NCBI RefSeq assembly: GCF_024704385.1
Contig: NZ_JAJDFX010000002.1
Location: 496,001 to 560,000, forward strand
Reading direction: 5' to 3'
Length of the DNA stretch: 64,000 bases
Source of the DNA: Cellulomonas sp. P24
Lineage (GTDB): Bacteria; Actinomycetota; Actinomycetes; Actinomycetales; Cellulomonadaceae
Part shown: positions 51,307 to 61,412 of the stretch, in pieces
Layout of the letters: every line of letters begins with the position of its first letter
Numbering within the stretch: position 1 is the first letter of the stretch
Translations under genes and position numbers: made by a program
Notes under the pieces: generated by a model
Told to the model about the DNA's origin: nothing
The model's input: the letters and a program-made list of their open reading frames with translations, nothing else
Databases searched by the model: none

Positions 51307-51906
51307 ATGCTCCCGTCACACCGTCGCTCCAGCATCGGGACCGGACGGCGCGCCGCAGCGGTGGCTGCCCTCGGCGCGGCTCTCCTGCTCGTGACAGCGG
51401 GTGCTCCGGCTGCCTCGGAGATGCCCGGTCCGGGAGACGCGGTGCCCCACGAGGCGCCCTCCGAGACCACCGACCTGCCTGCACCGGGTGCCGTCGCTCC
51501 GGTCACGGCGCCGATCGAGGTCATCCGCCCGTTCGTCCGCCCGGCGCACACCTGGTCGTCCGGGCACCGCGGCGTCGATCTCGCCGCGGAGGTGGGTGCG
51601 CTCATCGTGTCGCCGGTCGACGGGGTCGTGACATTCGCCGGCACGGTCGTCGATCGCGGGGTCCTCACCGTGCAGGACTCCCACGGCACCCGGTCGAGCG
51701 TCGAACCGGTGAGTCCACTCGTGCATGCAGGCGAGACGGTCTCACGCGGGCAACCTGTCGCCACGGTCATGCCGGGGCACTGCACGGACCGACCGTGCGT
51801 GCACTGGGGCGTCCGGGTCGGGGCCGCCTACGTCGACCCGATCGACCTCCTGCGGCGACGGACGCGGATCGTCCTTCTCCCCGTGCCGGACGTCCGGTCC
51901 GGGTGA
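51307..51906 (+). CDS. Secreted M23-family (LytM-like) protein
   Basis: Predicted cell-wall-directed protein of 199 residues. Residues about 10-34 are a secretion signal (RRAAAVAALGAALLLVTAG). The LytM fold has the first zinc motif GHRGVDLAA (H, D) at about residue 95 and the usual GDGVV and GxV strands, ending in PCVHWGVRVG. In active peptidases this last motif is HxH; here the first histidine is a cysteine (C-V-H), so hydrolysis may be altered or lost. ATG 51307 is preferred over the upstream in-frame ATG 51262. The neighbour of rpsB and whiG in several actinobacteria is such a protein. Confidence 0.85.
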   Translation: MLPSHRRSSIGTGRRAAAVAALGAALLLVTAGAPAASEMPGPGDAVPHEAPSETTDLPAPGAVAPVTAPIEVIRPFVRPAHTWSSGHRGVDLAAEVGALIVSPVDGVVTFAGTVVDRGVLTVQDSHGTRSSVEPVSPLVHAGETVSRGQPVATVMPGHCTDRPCVHWGVRVGAAYVDPIDLLRRRTRIVLLPVPDVRSG

Positions 51907-51947
51907 CGGTGCTGCCCGGTGGCTGCCCAGCGGCTGCCCGGTGCGGG

Positions 51948-52871
51948 TCAGCCGCGCTCGGAGCTCTGCAGCGTCGCCCGCAGTCGCAGCATCGCCGCCG
52001 TGTGCATCTGCGAGATCCGCGACTCGGTCACCCCGAGTACCCGGCCGATCTCTGCCAGCGTCATGCCCTCGTAGTAGTACAGGACGAGCACGATCTTCTC
52101 GCGCTCGCCGAGCTGCTCGACCGCACGGGCGAGCAGGAACTTGGTCTCCTGCACCTCGAACGAACCTGCCGGGTCCTGAGCCCGCGAGTCGCCGAGCGTG
52201 TCGATCAGCGCGATGTTGTCAGCGCGGTCCTCGCCGGCCCCGAGCACGTCGTCGAGGGCCGCGACGTTGACGGTGGAGAGCTGGCTGAAGACGGCCCTCA
52301 GCTCACCGACCCCCATCTCCAGCCTGGCGGCGACCTCGGCCTCGCTGGGGGTACGTCGCAGCTCGCCCTCGAGCTCCGCGTAGGCGCGGTCGACGGCGCG
52401 GGCCTTGGTGCGGACGGAGCGCGGGATCCAGTCGATCGCCCGGAGCTCGTCGATGATGGCCCCGCGCACGCGGGCGCTCGCGTAGGTCTCGAACTTCACG
52501 GCGCGGCCCAGCTCGTACTTCTCGATCGCGTCGATCAGCCCGAACATCCCGTAGGAGACGAGGTCCGCCTGCTCGACCGTGCTCGGCAGCCGCATCCCGA
52601 CCCGCCCGGCCACGGCCGTGACGAGCGGTGCGTATCGCAGGATGAGCTGTTCACGCAGCATCCGGTCCCCGGTCGCCTTGAACTCGGCCCAGATCTCCCC
52701 GATCGTGTCGACGGCCTCGTCGACCTCGGTGTCGTCTACGACCACGACACCGAGGTGCCGGGCACCGGGTGTCGTCGCCGGACCACCGTGCTGATGCGGC
52801 AGGACGCCCGACGCAGACGGGAATCGGGCAGCGACGCTCCCTGCCGGAATGCGTTCCGTCTGTGCGCTCAT
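51948..52871 (-). CDS. FliA/WhiG-family RNA polymerase sigma factor
   Basis: Sigma-70 factor of the FliA/WhiG class, 307 residues. Region 2 is [19 protein letters not shown] and [20 protein letters not shown]; region 3 [14 protein letters not shown]; region 4 has the helix-turn-helix [20 protein letters not shown]. Residues 1-50 are a low-complexity extension. It could direct flagellar/chemotaxis or differentiation genes; no flagellar gene is in the window. Start ATG 52871. Confidence 0.9.
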   Translation of the reverse strand: MSAQTERIPAGSVAARFPSASGVLPHQHGGPATTPGARHLGVVVVDDTEVDEAVDTIGEIWAEFKATGDRMLREQLILRYAPLVTAVAGRVGMRLPSTVEQADLVSYGMFGLIDAIEKYELGRAVKFETYASARVRGAIIDELRAIDWIPRSVRTKARAVDRAYAELEGELRRTPSEAEVAARLEMGVGELRAVFSQLSTVNVAALDDVLGAGEDRADNIALIDTLGDSRAQDPAGSFEVQETKFLLARAVEQLGEREKIVLVLYYYEGMTLAEIGRVLGVTESRISQMHTAAMLRLRATLQSSERG

Positions 52872-52889
52872 GGCCGTCTCACTTCCTGC

Positions 52890-53822
52890 TCAAGCACGGG
52901 GGTGTGCCTGGTGGTATGACGCACGGAGCCGCTCCGCCGTCACATGGGTGTACCGCTGGGTCGTGGCAAGGCTCGAGTGACCGAGCACCTCCTGGACGCT
53001 TCGGAGGTCCGAGCCGCCCTGGAGGAGATGTGTCGCTGCGGTATGACGCAACGCGTGGGGCGCGATGTCCGCGACACCGGCGATCTCGGCGATCTCGTGC
53101 GAGACCGCCCGCAGCTGCCGCTGGTCCAGCCGCTGACCGCGACGACCGAGCAGGAGGGCAGCTCCCGACCCAGCGCCTGCCAGGACCGGGCGCCCGGACC
53201 GCAACCACGCGAGCGAGGCGCGTGCGGCAGGGACGCCGAGCGGGACGATGCGTTCCTTGCTCCCCTTGCCGAGCACCCGAAGAGTGCGCCGATCCAGGTC
53301 GAGGTCGTCGACGTCCGCCGCGACCAGCTCCCCCACCCGCACCCCCGTGGCGTACAGCAGCTCGAGCGCGGCCCAGTCGCGCAGGTGCACCGCGTCGCGG
53401 TCGTCCGCCCGGCTGCGCGCGGTGTCGAGGAGGAGCGCAGCGTGCTCGATCCCCAGGACCGTCGGGAGGCTGCGGATCGGTCGGGCGCTCGCGAGCCGCA
53501 CCGCCGGGTCGACGGCGATCCGCCCGGTGCGATGGGCCCATTCGAAGAAGGTCCGCGCCGCAGCACCCCGCCGCGCGATCGTCGCCCTGCTGAGGTTCGC
53601 CTCGGACATCGCGGCGAGCCAGCCACGCAGCACCCCGAGGTCGATCTCGTCGAGACCGTGATGCCCTTGCGACTCGGCGAAGGCCAGCAGGTGGTCGATG
53701 TCCCCCCGGTAGGCACGCACTGTGTGCGGCGAGAGGCCCCGCTGAGCATCGAGGTGCAGCACGAAGTCCGCCATCTGGGGGATACGGCTTGTGACCGTCG
53801 CCGCCGACGTTGCGGAACTCAT
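52890..53822 (-). CDS. xerC: Tyrosine recombinase XerC
   Basis: Resolves chromosome dimers at dif together with XerD. The 310-residue protein has the core-binding domain (LSPHTVRAYRGDIDHLLAF), and the catalytic set: Arg in ATGVRVGEL, Lys in GKGSKERIVPL, His-x-x-Arg in PHALRHTAATHLL, His in LGHSSLATTQ and Tyr in RYTHVTAE. The start ATG 53822. Distinction from XerD rests on its location beside dprA and comM. Confidence 0.92.
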   Translation of the reverse strand: MSSATSAATVTSRIPQMADFVLHLDAQRGLSPHTVRAYRGDIDHLLAFAESQGHHGLDEIDLGVLRGWLAAMSEANLSRATIARRGAAARTFFEWAHRTGRIAVDPAVRLASARPIRSLPTVLGIEHAALLLDTARSRADDRDAVHLRDWAALELLYATGVRVGELVAADVDDLDLDRRTLRVLGKGSKERIVPLGVPAARASLAWLRSGRPVLAGAGSGAALLLGRRGQRLDQRQLRAVSHEIAEIAGVADIAPHALRHTAATHLLQGGSDLRSVQEVLGHSSLATTQRYTHVTAERLRASYHQAHPRA

Positions 53823-53930
53823 GTCCCTACCGTGGTGGTAATCCGCGTTGAGAACAAGTCACACTTCCGCTACTTCACCCTCTGTGTCCCGAATTCTGTC
53901 CGATTCGCCCGTAATGCGCGTTCCTGCGTG

Positions 53931-53953
53931 CGGGTGAATTCTCGAATCACCCG
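53931..53953 (-). terminator. Inverted repeat at the 3' end of dprA
   Basis: CGGGTGA (53931-53937) pairs with TCACCCG (53947-53953) around a nine-base loop. It overlaps the last codons and the stop of dprA. The flanking 53823-53946 is noticeably AT-richer than the rest, so it likely holds the xerC promoter. It is a weak terminator candidate. Confidence 0.4.
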
Positions 53954-55174
53954 TTCGAGTGCTCGTGTCGCGGCGACCGGTCGTCCGGTTTGCGCCACTC
54001 GGAACCGTTCCGGAGCGCCATGCCGAGAAGCTCGAGCGTGCCGAGCGCCCCCCGCACCTCGTTCTCCGACAGCCCGGCCTCGCGCGCGAGCAGACCCGGC
54101 GTGAGCCCACCCCGAATCGGCAGGGTGTCGCGCACCCGACGCGCGACCGCGTCGAGGCCGTCCGCGACCTCTCCGTCCGGTTCGCGACCCGGTGCAAGGT
54201 CCCGGCCGATCTCCCCGACCAGCTCGACCACCTCGTCGGCGTCCGTCACGCACACCGCGGCTCCCTCGCGGAGGAGCCGATGGCAGCCGGCCGAGGCCAT
54301 CGACGTGATCGGGCCTGGTACCGCACCGACCGGGCGCATCAGCTCGCCCGCCCTGTTCGCGGTGCTCAGCGCTCCGGAACGCCAGGCGGCCTCGACCACG
54401 ACCGTCCCCCGAGAGATCGCCGCGATCAGCCGGTTCCGCTGGAGGAACCGCCAGCGCGACGGTGCACCTCCGGGAGGCACCTCGCTGACGACCGCTCCTC
54501 CCTGCTCGACCACCGTCCCGAGGAGGGAGGCGTTCCCCGGCGGGGTAGGCGCGGTCGACGCCGCCCGCGAGGAGGACGATCGTCGTCCCGCCGGCGACGA
54601 GAGCACCACGATGGGCAGCCGCGTCGATCCCGTAGGCGCCCCCGGAGACGACAGCGACGTCGCGCGCGACCAGACCCGCCGCGAGGTCACCGGCGACGTG
54701 GTTCCCGTACGCCGTGCTCGCCCGAGCCCCGACCAGGGCGACCGAACGAGAGGCGGGCTCCGTGAGAGCAGGATCACCACGGACCCAGAGGCACGGCGGA
54801 GTCGCGGCGCCGAGGTCGTCGAGCGCCGCGGGCCAGCCGGGCAGCTCCGGGGTCACGAGCGTGCCGCCCAGCGAGCGAAGGACCCGGAGCTCGCGACGGG
54901 GATCGAGATCGACCAGGCGAGGGCCCCAGCGCGCGACCGCCGCCGACAGGGCCCGCGCCCCCGCCGGCACGATCGGGACCCGTTCGGCGAGCGCATCCGT
55001 CGCACGTCGCACCGAGTCGGCGTCGCCGTGAGCCGCCTGGAGCCAGTGCAGGGCACGCGACGGCCCGAGCGCACCGACGAGCGCTCCCGCCGTCGCATCC
55101 CCTGGCTCGGTGAGCCTGCTCCAGGCGACCCGGGCGAGCGTGTCGTCGTCCAGGTCGAACGCCACGGCTGTCAC
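53947..55174 (-). pseudogene. dprA: DNA-processing protein DprA, one-base frameshift
   Basis: DprA loads RecA onto incoming single-stranded DNA in natural transformation. From GTG 55174 the frame reads normally (ALVGARASTAYGNHVAG, VVSGGAYGIDAAAHRGALVA, VDRAYPAGE), then loses homology. The homologous sequence continues in another frame: NASLLGTVVEQGGAVVSEVP, AAISRGTVVVEAAWRSGAL, to 53947. Removing one C from the CCCC run 54535-54538 joins the two into a complete protein of about 408 residues. It overlaps comM (GTGA). Confidence 0.85.
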
Positions 55175-56705
55175 GCGCCCACCTGCCCTCGGGTGCGGAG
55201 CAGCATCCCCTGACCGATCTCCGTCCGCCCGGGTGCCGGGCGGCCCGCGAGGTCCGCGAGCGTCCACGCGACCCGCAGGACGCGATCGACCCCGCGCAGG
55301 CTCAGGAGGCCGCGGTCCAGTGCCCGGTCGAGGTCCTGCATCATGGCGCCGCCGGCGCCGAGGGTGCGACGGAGCCACGGACCCGGCACCTCCGCATTCG
55401 TCCGCCACGGCGTCCCGGCGAGTCGGGACGCCTGTGCGGCGCGCGCCTGCAGCACCCGCTCCGCCACCTGGGCCGACCCCTCGCCCCGCGCACCGGCCCC
55501 GAGCGCGGAGCGCGGCACCGGGAGGACGTCCACCTGGAGGTCGACACGGTCGAGGAGCGGCCCGGACAGACGCGAGAAGTACCGGCGCCGGGCCAGCGCG
55601 GTGCACGTGCAGTCGAGGCCCTTGCCGATCGCGTTCCCGCACGGGCACGGGTTTGCGGCCAGCACGAGCTGGAAGCGGGCCGGGTAACGCGCGGTCCCTC
55701 CGGCGCGCTGGATCACGAGCTCTCCGTGCTCGAGGGGTTGTCGCAGGGTCTCGAGGACCCGGGGGAGAACTCCGGCGCCTCGTCCATGAACAGGACGCCC
55801 CGATGCGCTCGGGAGGCAGCTCCGGGGCGAGGGACGCCGGACCCTCCACCCACGACGGCCGCCGCGGTGGCGGTGTGGTGCGGGTCCTCGAAGGGCGGAC
55901 GTCGGATCAGCCCGTCGGCCGGGTCGAACGTTCCGGCGAGCGAGTGCACCGCCGTGACCTCGACCGCCTCGTCCGGGGTGAGATCCGGCAGGAGGCCCGG
56001 CAGGCGCGCGGCGAGCATGGTCTTCCCAGCGCCGGGAGGCCCCACCAGCAGCAGATGGTGGCCACCCGACGCCGCGACCTCGAGCGCCGCACGGGCGTCG
56101 TCCTGACCCAGGACGTCCGCGAGGTCGGGACCCGGGTCCCGACGGACCCGCTCGACGACGGCCCGCGGCGCAGTGACGTCCGGCACGGCGACATCGGCGC
56201 CGTAGCGTCGTGCGACCTCGGCGAGGTGCCGGGCGCCGACGACCTCGGCGCCCGGGACGAGCGTCGCCTCGAGTGCGTTCGCCGCCGGGACCACCAGATG
56301 ACGGTGGCCTGCAGCCACCGCCGCCGCCACGGCAGGCAGGATCCCGCGGACCGGGCGAAGCCGCCCGTCGAGCCCGAGCTCACCGAGGTGCACGACCCCG
56401 CTCGGTGCCTCCGCCGGGACGATCCCCGCTCCCGCGAGCATCGCGACGGCGATCGCCAGGTCGAAGCCCGAGCCCGATTTGGGGAGCGACGCAGGTGAGA
56501 GGTTGACCGTGATCCGCCGCTGCGGCCAGCCGAGAGCCGACGAGGTCACGGCGGCTCGCACCCGATCGCGCGACTCGGCCAGCGCGGCGTCCGGGAGGCC
56601 GACCAGTGTGAACCCGGGTACCGACGCGGCCAGGTGTGCCTCGACCTCGACGACGTGCCCGGTCAGCCCGACCAGCGAGACCGCGAGCGTGCGTCCGAGC
56701 CCCAT
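55171..56705 (-). pseudogene. comM: Mg-chelatase-like AAA ATPase ComM, one-base frameshift
   Basis: ComM is a MCM-like helicase that promotes branch migration in transformation. From ATG 56705 the protein has LVGLPDAALAESRDRVRAAV, the Walker A GPPGAGKTML and Walker B GVLFMDEAPEF, then shifts into unrelated sequence (SPGSSRPCDN). The correct continuation, MIQRAGGTARYPARFQLVLA then ANPCPCGN, is in another frame ending at 55171. Adding one G to the GGGGG run at 55761-55765 restores EFSPRVLETLRQPLEHGELV and a 511-residue protein. It shares one base with the YraN stop. Confidence 0.87.
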
Positions 56706-57061
56706 CAGACGACCCCGACCAGGTGCTCGACGCCCGCGGCGCCGCGACGTGCGACCTGCACGGCGATCACGTCGATCCGGACGGATCGCGTCGTCACCGG
56801 GTGCTCGGACAGCCACTGACCGGTCAGACGACGGATGCGAGCGAGCTTGCGCGGGGTGACCGCCTCTGCCGGATGACCGAACCCGGTGCCGCGCCGGGTC
56901 TTGACCTCCACGGCGACGAGCACGTCACCGTCGAGGGCGACGATGTCCAGCTCCCCCTGGTACCCACGCCAGTTCGTGTCGAGCACGACCCAGCCGGCAT
57001 CCCGCAAGAACTGGGCAGCAACTCGCTCCCCGTACCGCCCGACCGCATCTGTGGCACGCAT
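56705..57061 (-). CDS. YraN family endonuclease-like protein (UPF0102)
   Basis: A 118-residue protein of the restriction-endonuclease-like fold, commonly next to comM and rnhB. Motifs: GRYGERVAAQFLRDAGWVVL, NWRGYQGELDIVALDGD and FVEVKTRRG-like VAVEVKTRRGTGFG (the D/E-x-K catalytic set D, E, K present). ATG 57061 has GGAGG eight bases upstream, better than the in-frame GTG at 57082. Function is not known with certainty. Confidence 0.88.
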   Translation of the reverse strand: MRATDAVGRYGERVAAQFLRDAGWVVLDTNWRGYQGELDIVALDGDVLVAVEVKTRRGTGFGHPAEAVTPRKLARIRRLTGQWLSEHPVTTRSVRIDVIAVQVARRGAAGVEHLVGVV

Positions 57062-57229
57062 GTGACCACCTCCGGCGTTCACCCTGACGTGCGCAGGGGC
57101 CCGGGACGGTCCTCCCGTCCCGCTCCGGGGACACCGCTCTCGACGCCTCGACCCTGTGGACAGGTCGCGGGCCCGTGCCGGTCGACCGGGCCCGTGCCGG
57201 TCGGCCGAGGCCGGACCGGTCTCACCTGC

Positions 57230-57553
57230 TCAGCGCCGGAACGCCCCGCCGTCCGGCAGGTCGAGCTCGGGCTTGGCGAGCTCCTCGACGTTGACGTCCT
57301 TGAACGTGACCACGCGCACCGACTTCACGAACCGGGCCGAGCGGTAGACGTCCCAGACCCACGCATCCGCCAGACTGACCTCGAAGTACACCTCGCCCGC
57401 CGCCGACCTCACCTGCAGATCCACCTGGTTGGCCAGGTAGAAGCGTCGCTCCGTCTCGACGACGTAGGCGAACAGCCCCACGACGTCTCGGTACTCGCGG
57501 TACAGCGCGAGCTCCATGTCGGTCTCGTAGTTCTCCAGGTCCTCCGCGCTCAC
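57230..57553 (-). CDS. DUF2469 protein, actinobacterial conserved
   Basis: A small protein of 107 residues from GTG 57553 (or 113 from ATG 57571). The sequence SAEDLENYETDMELALYREY, VVGLFAYVVETERRFYLANQ and DAWVWDVYRSARFVKSV matches the DUF2469 family typical of actinobacteria. It has no known activity. It stands between rnhB and YraN. Confidence 0.87.
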   Translation of the reverse strand: MSAEDLENYETDMELALYREYRDVVGLFAYVVETERRFYLANQVDLQVRSAAGEVYFEVSLADAWVWDVYRSARFVKSVRVVTFKDVNVEELAKPELDLPDGGAFRR

Positions 57554-57681
57554 CGGTCCATCATCGCCCATCAGGTCGCGACGCGGTGCACGCCGGTCCG
57601 CGACGACGTGCACCGGTCCGGACCGGGAACGGATCGGGCCGGTCCCCGGCAGCCTCTCGACTGCGGCACGGACGGGTCGGG

Positions 57682-58379
57682 TCAGCCCACCGCAGGTGAC
57701 GTCCCAGGCAGCCGCCAGGTGCGCCGGTGCAGCGGGCTGGGCCCGAGAGCGGTGAGCGCCGCGAGGTGCTCGGCAGAGCCGTACCCCTTGTTCGCCGCCC
57801 ACCCGTACGCCGGGTGCGCAGCCGAGAGCTCCACCATCAGGGCGTCGCGTTCGCACTTCGCGAGCACGCTCGCCGCCGCGACCGACGCGCAACGCCGGTC
57901 CGCCTTCACGAGCATCCGCACCTCGGGCGGGCCCCCGGCCGAGGTGCGGCATCCTCGAGGAGGTCGTCGAGCGGAGCCCGGCTGAGCCAGTCGTGCGAGC
58001 CGTCGAGGATCACGACGTCGACCGGGTGGTCCGTCGACACAGCATCGAGCGCTCGCCAGCCCGCGAGCCGCAACGCACCGACGACCCCCCACCGGTCGAC
58101 CTCGGCGGCGCTCGCGTGCCCGACCGCTCGCGCCACCCCCCAGGTCGAGAGCGCCGGCAGCAGCGCGGTCCGTGCACCTGCCGACAGCAGCTTCGAGTCG
58201 GCCACGCCGTGCGGCGCCGGTCCTGTCTCGATGTCCACGACCACGAGCCCGACGGACACCGGACCGGCAAGAGCACCACGGCCCACCTCGTCCATCCCGG
58301 CGACCCGGCGCGCACCGGCGCGCAGCGCCTCCGCCTCGACGAGGAGATCCGGTGCCTGCGCCGAAGGGCGTGCCGCCAT
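57682..58379 (-). pseudogene. rnhB: Ribonuclease HII, one-base frameshift
   Basis: RNase HII removes RNA primers and misincorporated ribonucleotides from DNA. From ATG 58379 it shows GMDEVGRGALAGPVSVGLVV (catalytic Asp, Glu) and VILDGSHDWL (Asp), then goes out of frame. The homologous end, VRMLVKADRRCASVAAASVL and AKCERDALMVELSAAHPAYG, lies in another frame to 57682. Adding one base to the CCCCC run 57934-57938 restores a 232-residue enzyme of normal length. Confidence 0.87.
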
Positions 58380-58405
58380 CGCGACGGACGAGCGCCGCCT
58401 GCCGG

Positions 58406-59134
58406 TCATGGGGCAGGGACGGCCGCGAAGGTCGACGCGGGGTTGCGGAGCAGCCCGATCCGGTCGGCGGGCCACAGCTTGACGAACGCGACGCCGACGA
58501 CGTTCGCGAGCGGGATCGAGCCGCCGCCGGGGCGTCCCTGGTTGTAGCGCGAGTCCGCCGAGTGAAGCCGGTTGTCCCCCTCGACCCAGAGGCTGTCCGG
58601 AGGCACGGTCGTCGTGAAGGGCATGTCGGTGTTGATCGAGCCGGGCTTGAGGTACGGCTCGTCGATCCCGACGCCGTTGACCGTCACACGGCCCTGGGCG
58701 TCGCAGCAGGCGACGGTGTCACCGGCGACCCCGATCACGCGCTTGATGAGGTGCTCGCCGGAGTCCTGCGGGAGCAGCCCGACGAACGTCAAGGCGTCGT
58801 TGACGCCCTTCTGCAGCGGGCTCGTGCTGGTCGCCGTGACCGGCGGGAGCCACCCGCCGGGATCCTTGAAGACGACGATGTCGCCACGGTGGACGGCGAA
58901 CGGGCCGGGGGCGAGCTTGGTCACCAGCACGCGGTCGCCCACCTGGAGCGTGTCCTCCATCGAGCCGCTCGGGATGTAGAACGCCTGCACGAGGAACGTC
59001 TTCACGAGCCACGAGAGCACCAGCGCGCTCACGAGGATCACCAGGCTCTCGCGCAACCACGCCATGAACGGGCTGCGCCGAGGCTCCTCGTTCCGGGGCA
59101 GGAGCAGCTCGTCGGTCCCGGTGTGGTCGCTCAC
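58406..59134 (-). CDS. lepB: Signal peptidase I
   Basis: Cleaves signal peptides of exported proteins. The 242-residue form has one N-terminal membrane helix (SLVILVSALVLSWLVKTFLV), the catalytic Ser in YIPSGSMEDTL, catalytic Lys in HLIKRVIGVAGD and Box E EGDNRLHSADSR. GTG 59134 (MSDHTGTDELLLPR) is chosen; an in-frame GTG 59167 would add 11 residues. Confidence 0.94.
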   Translation of the reverse strand: MSDHTGTDELLLPRNEEPRRSPFMAWLRESLVILVSALVLSWLVKTFLVQAFYIPSGSMEDTLQVGDRVLVTKLAPGPFAVHRGDIVVFKDPGGWLPPVTATSTSPLQKGVNDALTFVGLLPQDSGEHLIKRVIGVAGDTVACCDAQGRVTVNGVGIDEPYLKPGSINTDMPFTTTVPPDSLWVEGDNRLHSADSRYNQGRPGGGSIPLANVVGVAFVKLWPADRIGLLRNPASTFAAVPAP

Positions 59135-59211
59135 CCCGTCACTGTGCCATCCGATCCTGGGAGCCACCTAACGGGCGCGCCCTGGGACCGGCCACCGGTG
59201 CACCCGCCAGG

Positions 59212-59257
59212 GACGACGACGGGCGGCGACCGGTGTCGGTCGCCGCCCGTCGTCGTC
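59212..59257 (-). terminator. Perfect 21-bp hairpin after rplS
   Basis: 59212-59232 pairs perfectly with 59237-59257 around the tetraloop GTGT. It follows the rplS stop by about 35 bases and precedes lepB. There is no U-tract. It is the strongest hairpin in the window. Confidence 0.82.
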
Positions 59258-59291
59258 GGCTGGGAACAGGCGGGGGCGATGCCCCGCCGGA

Positions 59292-59651
59292 CTACTTCGC
59301 CGGGATGGTCGAACGCTTCTCCTTGATCTTCGCCTTCTTGCCGCGAAGCTTGCGAAGGTAGTAGAGCTTCGCGCGGCGCACGTCGCCACGCGTGAGGACC
59401 TCGATCGACTCGAGGCTCGGGGAGTGGACCGGGAAGGTGCGCTCGACCCCCACACCGAAGCTGACCTTGCGCACCGTGAACGTCTCACGCACGCCGTCGC
59501 CGGCGCGCGAGATGACGACGCCCTGGAACAGCTGGACGCGAGAGCGGTTGCCCTCGACGACCTTGACGTTCACCTTGAGCGTGTCGCCGGGCCGGAAGTC
59601 CGGGATGTCCGTACGCAGCGAGGCTGCATCGACGTCATCGAGAATGTGCAT
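59292..59651 (-). CDS. rplS: 50S ribosomal protein L19
   Basis: Located at the subunit interface. The 119-residue protein has the normal length and motifs [48 protein letters not shown] and [20 protein letters not shown]. The ATG start at 59651 replaces a longer upstream open frame with no homology. The 219-bp interval to trmD is the leader region. Confidence 0.97.
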   Translation of the reverse strand: MHILDDVDAASLRTDIPDFRPGDTLKVNVKVVEGNRSRVQLFQGVVISRAGDGVRETFTVRKVSFGVGVERTFPVHSPSLESIEVLTRGDVRRAKLYYLRKLRGKKAKIKEKRSTIPAK

Positions 59652-59870
59652 GTGAGTCGCTTTCCCGTCCTGCCCCAGGTCAGTCACGTTGTCGACGGGC
59701 ACGCACGACGGCGGCCCGATGGCTGGTGTCTCGCGGTGGCGCCTGGATCTCATCCGGTCGACATCGTCCCCCCTGAGGCAGGGACGCGACCGGCGCACAC
59801 CGACCTCCGAGTGTGCCACATCCTGCGACCCCACGTCATGTCGGCCCGAGCGGCCGGCACCGGCGCACCG

Positions 59871-60731
59871 TCACCGGGGCGACGGGTCTCCCTCGGTCAC
59901 CCGGGGCCGGCGTAGGCCGTCCGCCCCGACGTCCCACCCCCACGAGGACAAGAGGTCGCGGTCCGCCGCGTCGAGCTCCGCGGGATCCGCGCGCTCGAGG
60001 ATCTCCGGTCGCCGCTCGGCCGTCCGTCGGAGCGACTCGTCACGTCGCCACCGCTCGATCCGGGCGTGATGGCCGGAGAGCAGCACGTCGGGGACCTCAC
60101 GGCCCCGCCAGGTGGGCGGCTTGGTGTACACGCCGTACTCGAGCAGCCCGGACGAGCCGTGCGACTCCTCGACGAGCGAGTCCGGGTTGCCCACGACACC
60201 AGGCAGGAGCCGGGCGACGGCCTCGATCAGCACGAGCGCAGCCACCTCACCCCCGTTGAGGACGTAGTCCCCCAGCGAGAACTCGGTGACCGAGACACCG
60301 CCGTGCTCGGCGCCGACCTGCCGGTAGTGCTCGGCGACCCGGGCGTCGATCCCCTCGTAGCGCCCGCACGCGATGACGAGGTGGCCCTCACCGGCGAGCG
60401 CCTCGGCGGTCCGCTGGTCGAACGGCGTGCCTGACGGCGTGGGGATCAGCAGGTGCGCCGGTGCGACGCCGTCGGGCGCCGCTTCCGCATCGCCCGCACG
60501 GCCGAGTCCGAGCACGTCGTCCAGCGCGCTCCCCCAGACGTCTGGCCGCATGACCATGCCCGCTCCGCCACCGAAAGGCGTGTCGTCGACGGTCCGGTGC
60601 CGATCCGTGGTCCAGCTGCGGAGGTCGTGGACACGCACGTCGAGGAGACCCACCGAGCGGGCCTTGCCGACCAGCGAGAGGTCGAGCGGCGCCAGGTACT
60701 CAGGGAAGATCGTCAGGACGTCGATGCGCAT
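59871..60731 (-). CDS. trmD: tRNA (guanine37-N1)-methyltransferase
   Basis: Methylates G37 next to the anticodon. The 286-residue SPOUT enzyme has [70 protein letters not shown] 60731 starts one base after the rimM stop. Confidence 0.95.
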   Translation of the reverse strand: MRIDVLTIFPEYLAPLDLSLVGKARSVGLLDVRVHDLRSWTTDRHRTVDDTPFGGGAGMVMRPDVWGSALDDVLGLGRAGDAEAAPDGVAPAHLLIPTPSGTPFDQRTAEALAGEGHLVIACGRYEGIDARVAEHYRQVGAEHGGVSVTEFSLGDYVLNGGEVAALVLIEAVARLLPGVVGNPDSLVEESHGSSGLLEYGVYTKPPTWRGREVPDVLLSGHHARIERWRRDESLRRTAERRPEILERADPAELDAADRDLLSSWGWDVGADGLRRPRVTEGDPSPR

Positions 60732-60732
60732 C

Positions 60733-61293
60733 TCAGCCCTCGTCCTCGCGTCCACCCGAGTGGGTCTCCGGCGAGACCACGAGGTTGGCGACGTCCGAGG
60801 CGAGCAGTCCACCCGGCGGGTCGAGCACGACGCGCCCACCGGCGACGTCGACGACCGGCACGATCGCCCGCACGAACGGCACGAGACTCCGCTCTCCGGT
60901 CGGCTCGAGGATCAGGAGCGCGTCGTGCGCCGGCAGGTGCTCGAGCGCCAGCACCGTGCCGAGAAGCCTGCCGTCGACGTGCTCGGCACGCAGTCCGACC
61001 AGCTCGTGCGGGTACCAGGCGTCCTCCTCGTCCGAGGCGTCCTCGTCGACGACCAGGCTGACGCCCCGCAGACCCTCGGCACCGGTCCGGTCAGTCACCT
61101 CGGCGAAGGTCACGAACCAGCGGCCCTGGTTCTCCCGGGTCGTCGCGACCGTGAGGCTGCCGAGGCGGGAGTCGTCGGTCCGGAGAACGGCACCGACCAC
61201 GAACCGCTCGGCCGGGGTGTCGGTGCGGATGTCGAGCGCGACCTCACCACGCAGCCCGTGCGCGCGGCCGATCTTCGCAACGGTCAGCTGCAT
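60733..61293 (-). CDS. rimM: Ribosome maturation factor RimM
   Basis: 30S assembly factor that interacts with S19. The 186-residue protein has [20 protein letters not shown] (RimM N-terminal barrel) and the PRC-barrel-like C-terminal part ([20 protein letters not shown]). ATG 61293. It lies 119 bp downstream of the KH protein gene with a hairpin between. Confidence 0.93.
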   Translation of the reverse strand: MQLTVAKIGRAHGLRGEVALDIRTDTPAERFVVGAVLRTDDSRLGSLTVATTRENQGRWFVTFAEVTDRTGAEGLRGVSLVVDEDASDEEDAWYPHELVGLRAEHVDGRLLGTVLALEHLPAHDALLILEPTGERSLVPFVRAIVPVVDVAGGRVVLDPPGGLLASDVANLVVSPETHSGGREDEG

Positions 61294-61344
61294 GGTGGTG
61301 CCCTCCGGTCTCGACGTGCTCGTGCGGCGCCCTGCGGCGAAGAC

Positions 61345-61386
61345 CGACCGAGGCCCGGCCCCGTGGCGGGGACCGGGCCTCGGTCG
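61345..61386 (-). terminator. GC-rich hairpin after the rpsP-KH pair
   Basis: 61345-61358 pairs with 61373-61386 (14 bp); with a bulged A at 61372 the stem extends by four pairs (61359-61362 with 61368-61371) around a five-base loop. It begins 26 bases after the KH gene stop. It may separate rpsP-khpA from rimM-trmD or attenuate readthrough. Confidence 0.75.
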
Positions 61387-61412
61387 CATCGGTACAGCGG
61401 TTGCTCTGGTGC

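Noticed and set aside
52890-53822. Tyrosine recombinase as a phage or island integrase
   Set aside because: It lies in the conserved xerC position beside dprA and comM, with no flanking attachment repeats or cargo genes.
53870-55849. Single 659-codon frame joining comM and dprA
   Set aside because: It runs out of frame through comM; the apparent fusion comes from the two homopolymer frameshifts.
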